Positions 22,258-35,124 of a stretch of 64,000 nt of DNA are shown here, in pieces. Under the pieces are notes generated by a model. That model saw only the letters and a program-made list of their open reading frames with translations. It searched no databases and was not told where the DNA came from. This DNA is from Lucinisca nassula. Its lineage: Eukaryota > Mollusca > Bivalvia > Lucinida > Lucinidae. Within the stretch, counting starts at the first letter, position 1. Each line of letters opens with the position of its first letter. A program made the translations under genes and the position numbers. The DNA lies in the NCBI GenBank assembly GCA_963580285.1, contig OY757021.1, positions 95,715,221 through 95,779,220 on the forward strand, in the 5' to 3' direction.

Positions 22258-22535
22258 TACGAAAACACGCCTATACAAATACATTGTAAATTTTACCCCC
22301 GAAAAATGAAAATTTTCAGATGAAAAATTTCGATATTTTTCTACTTTCTGCTCAAAACATACTTTGTGGTTACTCGGTAGAACCGCCTCGACGACGCGGT
22401 TCTAACGAGTACCCACAATCTATGTTTTTGAGCAGAAATAAGAAAAATAATGTGTACCCCCGCAAACCCCGGTTTTACTGTATAAAAGAGGGGTTTAAGG
22501 GGGTCAAATTTGTATAGGCGTGTTTTGTGATGTTA
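22258..22535. mobile_element. Hairpin MITE family B1, full length
   Basis: Terminal inverted repeats TACGAAAACACGCCTATACA and TGTATAGGCGTGTTTTG, with a central palindrome containing TTTCTGCTCAAAACATA and GGTAGAACCGCCTCGACGAC. This is the clearest B1 copy for defining the ends. Confidence 0.83.
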
Positions 22536-22544
22536 CTTCAGTCT

Positions 22545-22790
22545 CATTACGATAACACATCTGTGTGATATACCTCAAAAAGGGTAATTTTTCTGATGAA
22601 AATGGGTGATATTTTTCTTATTTATACTTCAAACATTGGTCAATGAGGCGGCCCTAACGAGTACCAACAACCTATGTCTTGGAGCAGAAATAAGGAAAAC
22701 AATGTTTATCCCCGTAACCCCCAAGTGGGGTTTGGAGTGGGGGGGTCTTTATTTTAAGAACTTGTTCAAGTGATGATTGTCTTACTTTCC
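22545..22790. mobile_element. Hairpin MITE family B2
   Basis: CATTACGATAACACATCTG left end, CTTATTTATACTTCAAACAT, one hairpin arm with AATGAGGCGGCCCTAACGAG, and right end GAACTTGTTCAAGTGATG. Most of the other hairpin arm is deleted. Confidence 0.68.
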
Positions 22791-22974
22791 CTATAAAATG
22801 CAATCTAAATGATGCTTGTGTGTCATTTGGTTCGAAAAAAAGTTGCATTTTCAGAGACACACAAGGTACTTTTTTCCCCGATGAGTCAAATATACTCTAC
22901 ATATTTCTTATGTTTTTGGGGACCATTTATTGTTTTTTCTATATAGTCTGTATTTTTTTTTTTTTCTAGGCGGG

Positions 22975-23180
22975 GACATTGAGGGTCATAATTTTAACCC
23001 CACTTTTATATGGTAAAACCCCACTTTTATATGGTAAAACTGCGGTTTACATGGGTAAACTTTATTTTTCTTATTTCTGCTTTAAAATATAAATTGTGGG
23101 TACACACAATCTATATTTTGAGCTCTAAAATATAAATTGTGGGTATTTGTTAGAACCGCATCGATGAGACCCAAAATCTG
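22975..23180. mobile_element. Hairpin MITE family B1 fragment
   Basis: Contains a local duplication of CCCCACTTTTATATGGTAAAA and part of the hairpin (ATATAAATTGTGGGTA twice). The right terminus is missing. Confidence 0.6.
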
Positions 23181-23199
23181 TCATAAAGTATTATTCATT

Positions 23200-23240
23200 T
23201 TTTTTGGGGGGGGGAGGGGGGGGGGGTGGGGGTTGGGGGG
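23200..23240. repeat. Poly-G tract
   Basis: Low-complexity run of G with occasional A and T. Length may be unreliable in assembly. Confidence 0.85.
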
Positions 23241-23261
23241 TCCATCTTTAAACCATGCACA

Positions 23262-23962
23262 GTGAAACTCTATTAACTCGAACAAGGATAAATTCATTTG
23301 CCTTGTTTAAAGGGTAATGGATGCACATTCAGGGAAGGCAGCTCTTGCAAATGTATTTTTGTTTCCCTTGTCACTAGGGGTCAACTCTTAAAGGAAATAA
23401 TTTGCTCCTGAGGAACAGATTCTTTCCTTTAAGAAGAGACCCCTTTTTCAGTGGGACAGGGCTTATAGAAAAGTGAAGAGGTAGTCCCAATAATTGCCTC
23501 CCTTTGAAAAATGGCAGAAAAATCTGCCAGGTGTTCCCAGTCCCCTAGTTCAAATTTTGAACTGGGTCTTGGGTCCCTGTAGAAGTCTTTCAATAGCTCC
23601 AGATAGCCGTATACAGTTGAACTTCAATGGCTGGAACACCTTTGGGACCTCGAAAATCTGTTCGAGACAGTGGTAGTTCGAACTACTGAGGGTTACTGTC
23701 AGGAGGCATAAGGAGATACTTTTTGACACCTTTTCTGTGTTCTGTAATGAAAATGTATGCAGTGTGTTCCCATTAGAATCGCCTCATCGAGGCGATTCTA
23801 ATGAGTACACACAGGATACATTTGCAAAATGAATTACGAAAATCTCCTAAATTATCCCCCACTTTTTCTCATGAAGAGGATTTCTCTAGGGGCTCAAGAA
23901 CGGGTTCGAGTCAGCCATGGTAAACGAGACATCGGTGTTCGAGCCATCGAAGTTCTACTGTA
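23262..23962. mobile_element. Pogo-like non-autonomous element, possibly nested
   Basis: Outer ends ACAGTGAAACTCTATTAACT and its degenerate complement ending GAAGTTCTACTGTA. An inner pair (about 23616 CAGTTGAACTTCAATGGCTG and 23695 GGGTTACTG) looks like a second, smaller element of the same kind inside it. A hairpin at about 23776-23806 (GAATCGCCTCATCGAGGCG) recalls family B. No transposase frame. Confidence 0.5.
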
Positions 23963-24415
23963 CTTAGATATTTTAGGAAGATTTTCCTGATTTTATCTTT
24001 AAAGGTATGTTGCGCGTATCTACCAGTGCGTATTTACCAGAACTAGGAATGGTGTTTGTTGAGAACAATGCCCCCTACCATAAGCTTGTGCCTACAAATC
24101 TCCAACGGGCCATAACCAAAGAAAGTTTTTCAAAGTTTTTTTTTTTTCAAATATTAATCAGGGCACGTACTAGTCATTCCATATTTGACAGCCTGTCAAG
24201 TTTCTAGGCAATAATTTAAACATTTCATGAAATACAAGAAAGAAACTCAGTTAAATGGCCAGAAATGGCAAAGGGCCATAAATCCAACAAAGTATTATTT
24301 AATTGCTTGAAAGTTTATAGGTCTATAATTCAGGTATTCTCCTCAAAAGACCTAATCAGTATACCTATTAAAAAGTCTCTAGTTTAAACGCATTTTGAGA
24401 TATCATGCTAATGAG
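23963..24415. other. No gene recognised
   Basis: AT-rich DNA with a few TGGCAAAGGGCCATAA-like motifs akin to the array further right. Confidence 0.4.
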
Positions 24416-24865
24416 GCCCATCGGAGTCTAACTCTTGGCCTTCTTATGCTACAGCATTTCTGTCGAGTCCTCACCGTTGTTTCATCTATGTGGTTGTTTG
24501 ATTTTTGTGCCCACAGCGATTTTGCACTGATAATTTTTGAGGCCTTCATGCGCACTGAACAAACACGGAAATAAGGGCGAGGATTGTGGCCACATAAAAT
24601 CGATTGAATTCGTTTCACTGACCGTTCCAAGGCGGTTCTTTTGTCGCGGTGTCTTGTCTTAGAGTGAGTGTGTCGATTATATTATTTTGGTTTGGATAGC
24701 CAATAGGCCATTTTGCGGGAAAGTAACTGTCCTTTCGGCTTTCCGCTATTGATGTTTCCTTTAGGGTCTAGTTGTTCCATGTTTATACTCTTTCCCTTTG
24801 GTGTCTCTGATGGGAGCTGTGGGTTAATTGTATCGATTCCTGATTAATGCCTCCACTGCTATTGT
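24416..24865 (+). repeat. Dispersed repeat family C, copy 3
   Basis: CCCATCGGAGTCTAACTCTTG start, GGGCGAGGATTGTGGCCAC, GACCGTTCCAAGGCGG, and ending near GATTAATGCCTCCACTGC. Small internal deletions remove the GCCCCCCAG segment. Confidence 0.8.
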
Positions 24866-25869
24866 CTATGTTATCTTACTTAAAGGTAAAAAAGGGAGGT
24901 AATTCGGATTAGAAAAAACAATACAGGTCAAATATTTTCCATGAGAAAACCATATATACAATTTCAAAATACTAGCAAACATGGTTCTTAAGTTATGCTA
25001 TGCTCAAGAAAGCAGAAAATGCAAAGGGCCATAACTCAATTTCATTAAATATCAAAACCCTAGTAATCATGGTTCTCAAGTTATGCTTTGCGATGCAAAG
25101 CATACAATATACAAATATCAGAAGTGACAGAGGGCCATAACTCACGAAGTACTTTTTGGAATTTAGTAAAAAGTTAATCAAGTCATCTACTCATCACCAC
25201 TATCTTTTCACCATCTTCCAAGGCTCTAGCTCCAATAGTTTTTGATATTTTGCTGATCAAATATCAACATTTGTTCAAAGGGCAATAACTCATGAAAGGG
25301 GCCTACTCCGGATGAGACAAAAAAAAAATACGCGTCAGGTATTTTTCCATTAGGAATTCATATATGAAATTTCAAAACCCTAGCATTCATGGTTCTAAAG
25401 GTTTGCTATGCATCACAAATCATATACTGCACAAATACCCAAAGTGACAAAGGACCATAACTCACGAAGATTTTTTCGGAATTTAGTAAAAAGTAAATCA
25501 GGTCATATTCTCATCACCACCAATCTATTCTACACTTTTCAAGCATATAGCTCAAATAATTTTGGAGATATTTTACTGACAAGATTTTATCGCTTTTTTT
25601 TCCAAAGGGCAATAACTTTTGAAAGGGTCATAATCCGGATGTTGAAAAAATATGCGTCAACTTTGTTCCTTAAGAAATTCCTTCATGAAATTTCAAAAAC
25701 GCTAGCATACACGGTTCTAAAGTTGTGCTACAATGTACAAATACCCGAAGCGACAAAGGGCCACAACTCACGAAGTATTTTCCGGAATTTAGTGAAAGCA
25801 AGTCATCTACTCATCACCACCGATCGAAAGTTTTTGAGATATTTTCCTGACGAGATAATATCAAAACAT

Positions 25870-26130
25870 TTTAGTTTATACTAATTTATTTTTAGTTCGA
25901 TTGCGATGGAAGCTTCAAGCTTATTTAATGGCTCTCGAACACTCATCCCGGATGTTTTCACGCGCGCGAGAGAGAGGCAGTGCCTATTAGACCAATACTA
26001 CCGGTGGAGTGAGGCAGTGTCATTACGTGTCTTGCCAAAGGACACACCTCGATACCGGGTGCCGGATTCGAACGCACAACCTCTCGATCATAAGTCAAAC
26101 GCGTTAACCACTGCGCTATCGAGGCTGACA
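25870..26130 (-). mobile_element. tRNA-headed SINE family 4
   Basis: Minus-strand head GCCTCGATAGCGCAGTGGTT (A box TAGCGCAGTGG) and B box GCGTTCGAATCC, then GGTATCGAGGTGTGTCC and a tail TAAAAATAAATTAGTATAAA. It is inserted in the family G array. The second copy is at 32598-32851. Confidence 0.83.
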
Positions 26131-27217
26131 TTTCAAAAGGCAATAACTCTTGAAAGGGGTATAATCAAGGGCAATAATTCCTGAAAGGAGCATAATCTGG
26201 ATTAGAAGAAAATACGCGTCAGCTATTTTTCCATGATGAATTCATATGTGTAATTTCAAAACCCTAACATACAAGGTTTTAAAGTTATGCTATGCAGCAC
26301 AAAGTATTCAATATACAAATACCCAAAGTGACATAAGAGCCATAACTCATTAAGAAAGTTTCGGAATTTTGTTCAAAGTTCAGCAGGTCATCTACTTATC
26401 ACCACAAATCTTTTCACCAACGGTTAAGGCTCTAGCTCCAATAGTTTTTGAGACATTCAGCTGACAAGATTTAATCTTTTTTTTTTTCAAAGGGCAGTAA
26501 ATTTTGAATGGGGCATAATCCGGATGAGAAAAAAATAATCGCGTCAGCTTTTTTCCATTAGGAATTCATATATGAAATTTCAAAACCCTAGCATACACAG
26601 TACTAAAGTAATGCTATGCATCACAAAGCATACAATGTACAGATGTCCAAGGTGACAAAGCGCCATTACTCATGAGGTATTTTTCGGAATTTAGTCAAAA
26701 GATAATCAGATCTTTTACTCATCACCGGCAATTTATTCACCAACTTTCAAGGCTCTAGCTCCGGTAGTTTTTGAGATATTTTGCTGATATTATATTAGCA
26801 AAATTTGTTCAAAGGGCAATAAATTTTGAAGGGGGCATAATCCTGATGAGAAACAAAAAATACGCGTCCGCTATTTTTCTATGATGAATTCATATCTGAA
26901 ATTACAAAACCCTAGCATATACAGTTCTAAAGTTACACTATGCATCCCAAAGCATACCGTGTACAAATACTCATAGTGACAAAGGACCATAACTCATGAA
27001 GCATTCTTCAGAAATTAGTCAAAAGTTACTCAGGTCATCTACTCACCGTCACCAATCAATTCACCAACTTTCAATGCTCAAGCTCCAATTTTGTTTGAGA
27101 TATTTTGCTAACAATATTTTATCAAAAAAATTCAAAGGGCAATAACTCTTGAAAGGGAAAAAATCGGATAAAAATGACTCCCAAGCTTTTTTTTCCATGA
27201 GGAATCCATGTATGAAA

Positions 27218-29481
27218 GGACGGGTTACAGTTTAACCATATTTGTGCCTACGATGGATCTTGATGAAACTTATTTGCAATATAGTCCAACATATGCGCGT
27301 TCATATGACAACAATATTTATAGTTAACCATGACATGTGCAGTCACGTGACTTCCGTTTTTCTACAAGTGGGGTAATTGTCAGTATTTGGTGATTTGCCA
27401 AAGTAATATGACATTTTTTAACAATTAACCGCATTAAAGCGTGCTAATCTACATGTCCATATCATAATCCATGTTTCATGTATCCCGTGACACAATATTA
27501 TGTACAGTGCTTAATAATACGGAATGTATTTTCGATTCTGAAATATATATTTAAAATGTTGGCAGAAAGACTAGAACAGTACAATACATCATTACAACAT
27601 ACAGCAGATTTGATTGGATTTGGTGACCTTGACCTCATTTTTCAAGGTCACAGCAACCCAAAAACAGTCATGTTAGGCCAAAAATGGCTTGTCTGCACTC
27701 TATCTCAATAACTAATTGATAAATTTTAATCAAACTTGGAACTATATATCATTACAAAATACCGGAAATTTGATTCGATTTTGATGACCTTGACATTTGT
27801 TTCAAGGTTACAGGCTCTCAAAGACAATCAATTTTGGGCCAAAAATGGTTTGTCTGCACTCTATCTCATTGATAAATTGCTTTATTTTAGCCAGACTTAG
27901 TACAATATAACATTACAACATGACGCAGATTTGATTATATTTTGTCGACCTTGACCTTTTTTCAAGGTCACAGGCTCCCAAAAACAGACGATTTTTGGGA
28001 CAAAAAAAGGCTTGACTGCACAATTTCTCATAAACAAATTGATTAATTGCATTCAAACTTGGTATAATATACCATTACATCATACCGCAGATTTGATTAG
28101 ATTTTGGTGACCTTGACTTTTTTTCAAGGTCACAGCCCATACCCCCAACCCCACCAAAACAGTCAATTTTGGGCCAAAATGGCTAAGGATAACCCTTTCT
28201 ACAACTTATTTAACGTCACTACAGCTGGTTTCTCGGGATGTGTGGCGGCCGTTAAATGTCTACCTGCCCTACATCAAAGTGTAGTTTATATTTTCTTGTC
28301 CTTTTTGGATCATTGATTCCATTGTTGAATTTTGAAAATATTTTAGGGTCACTGACGAAGCCCAATTGGCCAACTAGCTAGTGTGGCCCAGAAAACATGT
28401 ACACTACATATTTTCCAGTTCTGTGGTGTATTCCTTGCTTCCAAAGGATAACCCTTTCTGCAACTTATTGCTTGCACTCTAAGGCCAAGGTCTCCCGAAA
28501 CCTGTTCTTTTAGGGCCAATAATGGCTTATCTGTAACCTATATCATTTTAGAATTTATGAAAATCGGTACCGCATTTAAATACAGTCTACCAAATTTGTC
28601 TGGTGATCTGAGCTTTTTAATGACTTTGTTTGTTCAAGGTCATAGGCTCCGACAAAAACTATCAGCTTTTGACCAAAAAATGGCTGGTTTGCAGCTTACA
28701 TTTTGTTGACTTTAATCTAATTATTAAAGTCAAATGGGTGTTTAAGATACATTGATGCTGAGGGGACATGGTTTTCCTCTGAAAACATTTTTTTTTATAC
28801 TAGCATTCAGGGTACGTCTGCAAAAATTTGAAATGTTACATACTCTGTAAACAATATAAGACAGAAACTGGTAACGGTAAACATGAATGTATGTCATACA
28901 AGTAACATGCACAGCATGTGACAGCAGTTACATGATAGTCGTTTAATTCATCAATGAAAAGCATTCCCGTTTGCCCAGCAAGGACTAATGGTCGTGCTCA
29001 TACAGATTGCCAGCCGCTGTCCTTCTGTATATGTAGACTATATTGACTTTTTCCTGTGCGAGTATGCACAGTACTTTGATTACATTGATTTCTCACCTTA
29101 TTTTGTCGATAAAAGTTTATTTTTCAACATCCTCCACATCGTTAACCGCCAAAACATCAGCATTTTTGAAAGCATTATTGTTTCTGAAATAAAGTGGTGT
29201 GAAGTTTTCTCCGGTTAACAATGTGGACGACCATGCAATTTTCCTTTGAACACCACAGGGGTCTTCACTTTTTCCATAGGCGCAATGTTACACATGACAA
29301 GTAGTGCATGTATTCAACCGGAAATTTTGTTACGAAAACGCATGCGGATGAAGGAGTATATATTTGTCCAACAAACCAGAGATATTTGGTCACCTTATGA
29401 GTGCATTTTGATCAGTTTTTCTTGACTTCAAGAATTAGCTCTCTCAGTAGGCACTTTGCAATAGAAAACTGTAACCCGTCC
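27218..29481. mobile_element. 2.26-kb element with inverted ends inside the G array
   Basis: 16-bp inverted ends GGACGGGTTACAGTTT (27218-27233) and AAACTGTAACCCGTCC (29466-29481). The array unit reads TATGAAATTTCAAAAC; here TATGAAA lies left and TTTCAAAG right of the insertion, so there is no visible target duplication. The interior has about four ~150-bp tandem units (27600-28150) built around TGACCTTGAC and TTCAAGGTCACAG, then a segment (about 28190-28450) related to DNA at 59440-59930. The open frame at 28988-29218 has no recognisable domain. Superfamily unknown. Confidence 0.68.
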
Positions 29482-29874
29482 TTTCAAAGCCCTCACATGT
29501 ATGGTTCTTAAATTATCCTATGCACCACAAAGCATACAATTTACAAATACCCAAAGTAACACAGGGCCATTAATCATGAAGAATTTTTCGGAATATAGCC
29601 AAAAGTTAACCAGGTCATATACTCATCACCACCAATCTATTCACCGACTTTCAAGGCTCAAGCTGTATCAGTTTTTAGATATTTTGCTGACAAGATATTA
29701 TCAAAATTTGTTCACAAGGCAATAGCTCTTGAAAGGGGCATAATCCGAAAGAGGAAAAATACGAATCAGCTATTTTTCCATGAGGATTCAAAAAACTAGC
29801 ATACAGGTTCTAAAGTTAAGCGATACACCACAAAGCATACACTGTACAAAGTATTTTTAGTCGAAAGGTAATCT

Positions 29875-30118
29875 GGGGCCAGTTGTTCAAAACTAACGAC
29901 GTCGTTAGTTAACGTATCGTTAAAACTTTGATCATTAAATATGGCAAATATGCTGAAATTTTTGCTGAAAAAATGTGAGCAGCTTTTGCTGACGCAAAAG
30001 CAGCTCACATTTTTCCAGCAAAAATTCCAAAATTTACGATATTGTACTTGCTAGAAGAGTTAACAATATGACCACTAACGAGCTCGTTAAGCTAACGATG
30101 CTTTGAACAACTGGCCCC
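29875..30118. mobile_element. MITE with GGGGCCAGTTGTTCAAA ends
   Basis: Inverted ends GGGGCCAGTTGTTCAAA and TTTGAACAACTGGCCCC. The interior hairpin (about 29951-30035) has arms AAATTTTTGCTG and ATGTGAGCAGCTTTTGC. Inserted in a G unit. The target duplication is too short to define by eye. Confidence 0.75.
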
Positions 30119-30460
30119 TGGTCTCCTTCACATCACCATCAATCAACCCACCAACTTTCAAGGCTCTGTTTGCAATAACTTTTGAGATATTTTGCTGACA
30201 AGATTTCATCAAAAATTTTCAAAGGGCAATAACTCTTAAAAGAGCCAAAATCCGGGTACGAAAAAATACGCATCAGCTGTTTTTCCATGAGGAATTAAAC
30301 TATGTAATTTCAAAACCTTAACATATACAGTTCTAAAGTTATGCTATGCATCCCAAAGCGTACAATGCACCCATACAAAAAGTGACAAAGAGCCATAACT
30401 CATGAAGTATTTTTCGGAATTTAGTCAAACGTAAACAAGACATCAACTTATCACTACCTC

Positions 30461-30965
30461 GCCCACCGCCCATCCGGGCTTGACATCACGAAAACACGCC
30501 TATATAATTTTGATCCCTTGGAACCCCACTTTAGAATAGGAAAACTGGGGTTTGCAGCGGTAAATCTTATTTTTCTTATTTCTCTATATTTTGAGCAGAA
30601 ATAAGAAAACTATCACAATTTTTATCTTGAAATTTTCATTTTTTCGGTGATAAAGGTTACAATGTATTTGTATAGGCGTGTTTTCGTAATGATGAAATAG
30701 ATGGGCTGCATGATGCTTCCACGCAGAGCTGAAACCGACCCGCACACGAATACTTGTAAACTGCTTAGAGGATCTAAGCCCGCCCAGGCAAAGCGGTGTG
30801 AGTGTCGAACCGTCCATGCTTATAAACCCTATTGGTTTCATTAGGCGGCAGGGCTTGAGATGTCATTTCATCGCAGTGTCTGGTAAATGTCACACAAAAT
30901 TGGAAGCAACGTCCCCAAAAGGACCTTTACAGTGTAGACGGGGACGTTAAACCTCGAATCAAACA
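30461..30965 (+). mobile_element. SINE family A, interrupted by a B1 MITE
   Basis: The head CCACCGCCCATCCGGGCTTGA (30463-30483) is followed by the B1 element and then resumes with GAAATAGATGGGCTGCATG at about 30694, running to the tail TTAAACCTCGAATCAAACAA. Confidence 0.8.
30484..30691. mobile_element. Hairpin MITE family B1 inserted in SINE A
   Basis: Ends CATCACGAAAACACGCCTAT and TATAGGCGTGTTTTCGTAATG. The central palindrome is shortened. It postdates the SINE it interrupts. Confidence 0.8.
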
Positions 30966-31111
30966 ATCAAAACTTATCACTACGAATCCATTCAACAACA
31001 TACACGGCTCTAGTCTTTGAGATGTTTTGCTGACATGATTTAATAAAAAATGTTCAAAGGGCAACAACTCTTGAAAGAGGCATAATTCAAAAGTTAATCA
31101 GGTCATCTTCT

Positions 31112-31312
31112 GTTTGTTTGTTTGTATTGGAGTTTAATGGCCCAGTCAACACTATTTAAGGTAATTTTGAGCCGGTCAGTATATATATCCACACTTTTCC
31201 TGGGCAGACGGATAACAAGTACATTGCACATTCTTTCGCCAGAAACTGACAACTGCCCTTCTTAAATCAGCGGAAGGGAGAGAATGAAAAGATTTCATGA
31301 TAAATCTACACG
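31112..31312 (-). mobile_element. tRNA-headed SINE family 2, head truncated
   Basis: Tail and body of family 2 (GTTTGTTTGTATTGGAGTTT, AACACTATTTAAGG, ATTCTTTCGCCAGAAACTG). The tRNA-like head is missing, as expected of a 5'-truncated retroposon. Confidence 0.8.
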
Positions 31313-32597
31313 AAACTATCAGGTCATCTACTCATCATCACCGATCTATTCACCAACTTTCAAGGCTCTAGCGCCACTGGTTTTATTTAGATATTTTTAC
31401 TGACAATCTTTTATCAAAATTTCTCCAAAGGGCAATGACTCTTGAAGGGGGCATAATTTGGATGAGAAACTGATATGCGTCAGCTATTCTGCCATGAACA
31501 ATTCATATATGAAATTTCAAAACCCTAGCATACAGGATTCTAAAGTTATGCTATGCATCAGAAAGCATACAATTTAAAATACCCAAAGTGAAAAAAGGGG
31601 CATAATTCAAGGAGTACTTTTCGGAATTTAGTCAAACGTTAATCAGTCCATCTATTCATCACAACCAATCTATTCACAACATTTCAAGGCTCTAGCTCCA
31701 ATATCTTTTTAGATAGTTTGCTGACACATTTTTATTTTATTTTTTTTCAAAGGGCAACAACTCCTGAAAGGAGAACAATCCTAATAAGAAAATAATATTC
31801 TTCAGCTATTTTTCCATGAGGAATCTATGTATGGAATTTCGAAACCCTTTTAAGTTATGCTATGCATCAGAAAGCATACAATATGCATATACCCTAAATG
31901 CCATAACTCACGAATTTTTTGTTCGGAATTTAGTCAAAAGTTTAACAGGTCATCGACTTATCACCAAAAATCTATTCACCAACTTTATGGCTCTAGCTCT
32001 AATAATTTTTGAGATATTTTGCGCACAAAATTGTATCCAAAATTTGTTCGACGGGCAATAACTCTTGAAAGGGAAATAATTCGGAGAAAAATACGCGTTA
32101 GCTATTTATTCACGAGAAATTCATATATGGAATGTCAAAACCCTAGCATACACAATGCTAAAGTTATGGTATGCATTCCAAAGGATACCATGTACTAATA
32201 ACCAGAGTGTTAAAGGGGCTTAACTCTGGAAGTATTTTTCGGAATTATTAAAAAAAATATTCAGGCCATCTTCTCATCACCAGCAATCTGTTCACCAAAT
32301 TTCAAGCCTCTAGCTCCAATTTCTTCCTCTTCCGGATTATGCCCCTTTCAAGAGCTACTGCCCTATGAACAAATTTTGATAAAATCCTGTCAGCAAAATA
32401 TCTAAAAAATTGTAGAGCTAGAGCCTTGAAAGTTGGTGAATAGATTGGTGGTACTGAGTAGATGAACTGATTAACTTTTGACTAAATACTTAATGTGACA
32501 AAGAGCGATAACTCATGAAGTGTATTTCGGAATTTTGTCAAAAGCTAACCAAGTCATCTACTGATTACCTTCAAGGCGCTAGCTCCAATATCGTTTT

Positions 32598-32851
32598 GTC
32601 AGCCTCGATAGCTGACTTATGATCGAAAGGTTGTGGGTTCGAATCCGGCCACCGGGGTCGAGGTGTGTCCTCAGGCAAGACACTTTATGACAATGCCCCA
32701 CTCGACCCAGGTGTAAATGGGTAGCACTGGTGTGAAGGTCACTGCCTCTCCCGCGCGCGCGTGATAACATCCGGAATGATTGTTCGAGAGTGATTCAATA
32801 TGCTAAGATCTTTCATCGCAATCGAACTAAAATATTTAGTATAAACTAATA
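32598..32851 (+). mobile_element. tRNA-headed SINE family 4, A box deleted
   Basis: GCCTCGATAGC then directly TGACTTATGATCGAAAGG: about 19 bases covering the A box are gone compared with the copy at 25870. The B box GGGTTCGAATCC remains. Tail CGAACTAAAATATTTAGTA. Confidence 0.8.
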
Positions 32852-35124
32852 GCTTTTTAGATATTTTGCTGACAAATTTTATCAATTGTTTTTCAAAAGG
32901 CAATAACTCCTGAAAGGGGGAACATTCCTGATACGAATAAAATTTCCACAGCTATTTGTCCATGAGGAATCCATGTATGAAATTTCAAAATCCTCGCATA
33001 CACGGTTCTTAAGTTATGCATCGAAAAGCATACAATAAACAAATACCCAAAGTGACAAAAGGCCATAACTCACGTAGTAATTTTCGGCATATAGGCAAAA
33101 GTTAATCAGGTCATCTACTCATCACCACAAATCTATTCACCAACTTTCAAGGCTGTAGCTCCAATATTTTTGTGATATTTTGTTGACAAATTTTTATCAA
33201 AATCTGTTCAAAGGGCAATGGCTCTTGAAAGGGGCATATTCTGGGTTAGAAAAAAAACACCTGTCAGCTATTTTACCATTAGGAATTCATATTTATATGA
33301 AAATATGAAATTTCCAAAAAACAACTAGCATACACGGTTCTAAAGTTATGCTATGCATCACAAAGTATTCACTGTAAAAATATTCAAAATGACAAAGAGC
33401 CATAACTTTTGAAGTATTTTACGGAAATCAGTAAAAAGTAAATGGGGCCATCTACTTACCACCAACCAGTCTATTCATAAACTTTCAAGGCTCTAGCTCC
33501 AATAGTTTTTTTAGATATTATGCTGATAATATTTCATCAAAATTTGTTCATAGGGCAATAACTCTTGAAAGGGATATAATCCGGATGAGAAAACAATTAG
33601 GCGTCAGCTATTATTCCACGAGGAATTAATATATGAAATCTCAAAACCCTAGCTTACAAAGTTCTAAAGTTATGCTATGCATTCAAAAGTATACCATGTA
33701 CAAATACCCAGAGTGTCAAAGTGCCAGCACTCATGAAGTATTTTCTTGGAATTTAATAAAAAAAAATAATCAGATCCTCTACTGACCACCACTGACCAAT
33801 TTACCATCTTTTTAAGCTTAAGCTTGAATATTTTTTAGATATTTTGCTAACAAGATTTTATCAAATTATTTTCAAAGGACTATGACACGTGAAAGGGGAA
33901 CACTACTGATAAGAAAAAAAATGCGCGTCAGCTATATTTCCACGAGGAAGCAATATATGAACATTCAAAACACTAGCATACATGAAGAAAACAATTAAAT
34001 GCCGAGGAGGGTTGTGCTATGCATTAAAAGCGTAACAGACGGACGGACGGACGTACGCATGAACGGACGATCGATCCAGAAGCAATATGCCCCTCCAACT
34101 TCTTTGAAGTCGGGGCATAAATATGAATTGCACTATTATGAAGAAAATGGAGACTTTTACGGCCGCCACACAGTCCCTCTACACCAGCTTAAGTGACGTG
34201 CACTATGTTCTATAAAAAGGGTTATTCTTTGGAAGAAAAGAATAGAAGACGTCTTAGGTTTAGGAGGTAATAAATTAGTGTTTTGAGAATAGAAAGAAAT
34301 GAGTTTGTTCAGAACATGCAAATTCCCATTCTTTTTGGGCTCAACATACTTTCGCTTACACCATAGATTACCGAATTCATTCAAGGCAGCGATTTCTTCT
34401 ATACACGTATTGAAATCAATTCCAGATGGAAAACTATATGTCGGTCTTTTATAAATTATATTTCGTATCCTAGAATAAGGTCCAGCAGCAGGATAGCAAT
34501 TCACTGAGTTTTTGCCAGTCACAGGTGTCAGAAGTGTTAGTATCAATATCAAGATCTGAAACAAGTTTATTGAAATTAAAATAGTTTAGGTCGTAGTACC
34601 AAAGTGTTAATTCTAAGCCATTAATCCATAGACAAATATGAATTTTCAGACGAACAGACAAGGACTCCAGAATAGTGTAATCAGGCGTCCTAGGATAGTA
34701 CGCATTACTTGGTAAGCAAGCTTCGTACTTCATGCCGATCGGCCTGATCAAAGAAAAGGAGTAAATGCCGAGGAGGGTATATCCGAGATTTTGGAAGTCT
34801 TCCTTTGGCTTTCCATTGGCAAACACATCATAAATAATTCTGGAAATGGCCACATTGTACGGATCAACAAGATCATGATGCCTCCCATAGAACTTCTTTA
34901 GTGTTGATACCAGTTTGGTTTTTTGATACCCTTTGCATAACAACCTGGTAGAGAGCACCTTTCCACGTTCCATAAAGTCCTAATTCTTGGAACAGGCCCT
35001 ACCACAACGGATTAACTGTGAAACGTAAACTCCGTATGCTGGTGCAGACGTGATATTACTGCTCAGGAAGGGAAAGTTAACAATGGGGAAATTGAAGTCA
35101 TCTCGTTTATCGTACAGCCTAGTA

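Larger units (their letters stand above)
24880..34130. repeat. Degenerate tandem array of ~320-bp units (family G), with insertions
   Basis: Diverged head-to-tail units, each carrying GGGCAATAACTCTTGAAAG, CATAATCCGGATGAGAAAA, TATGAAATTTCAAAACCCTA, AAAGTGACAAAGGGCCATAA, GTCATCTACTCATCACCAC and CAAGGCTCTAGCTCCAATAG. Roughly 20 full or partial units can be followed. Unit boundaries are interrupted by 25870-26130, 27218-29481, 29875-30118, 30461-30965, 31112-31312 and 32598-32851. A stretch at about 32325-32500 is inverted. The right end has a (GGAC)n run and CTTTGAAGTCGGGGCATAAA. Open frames are short and not conserved between units, so I call it non-coding. Confidence 0.8.
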
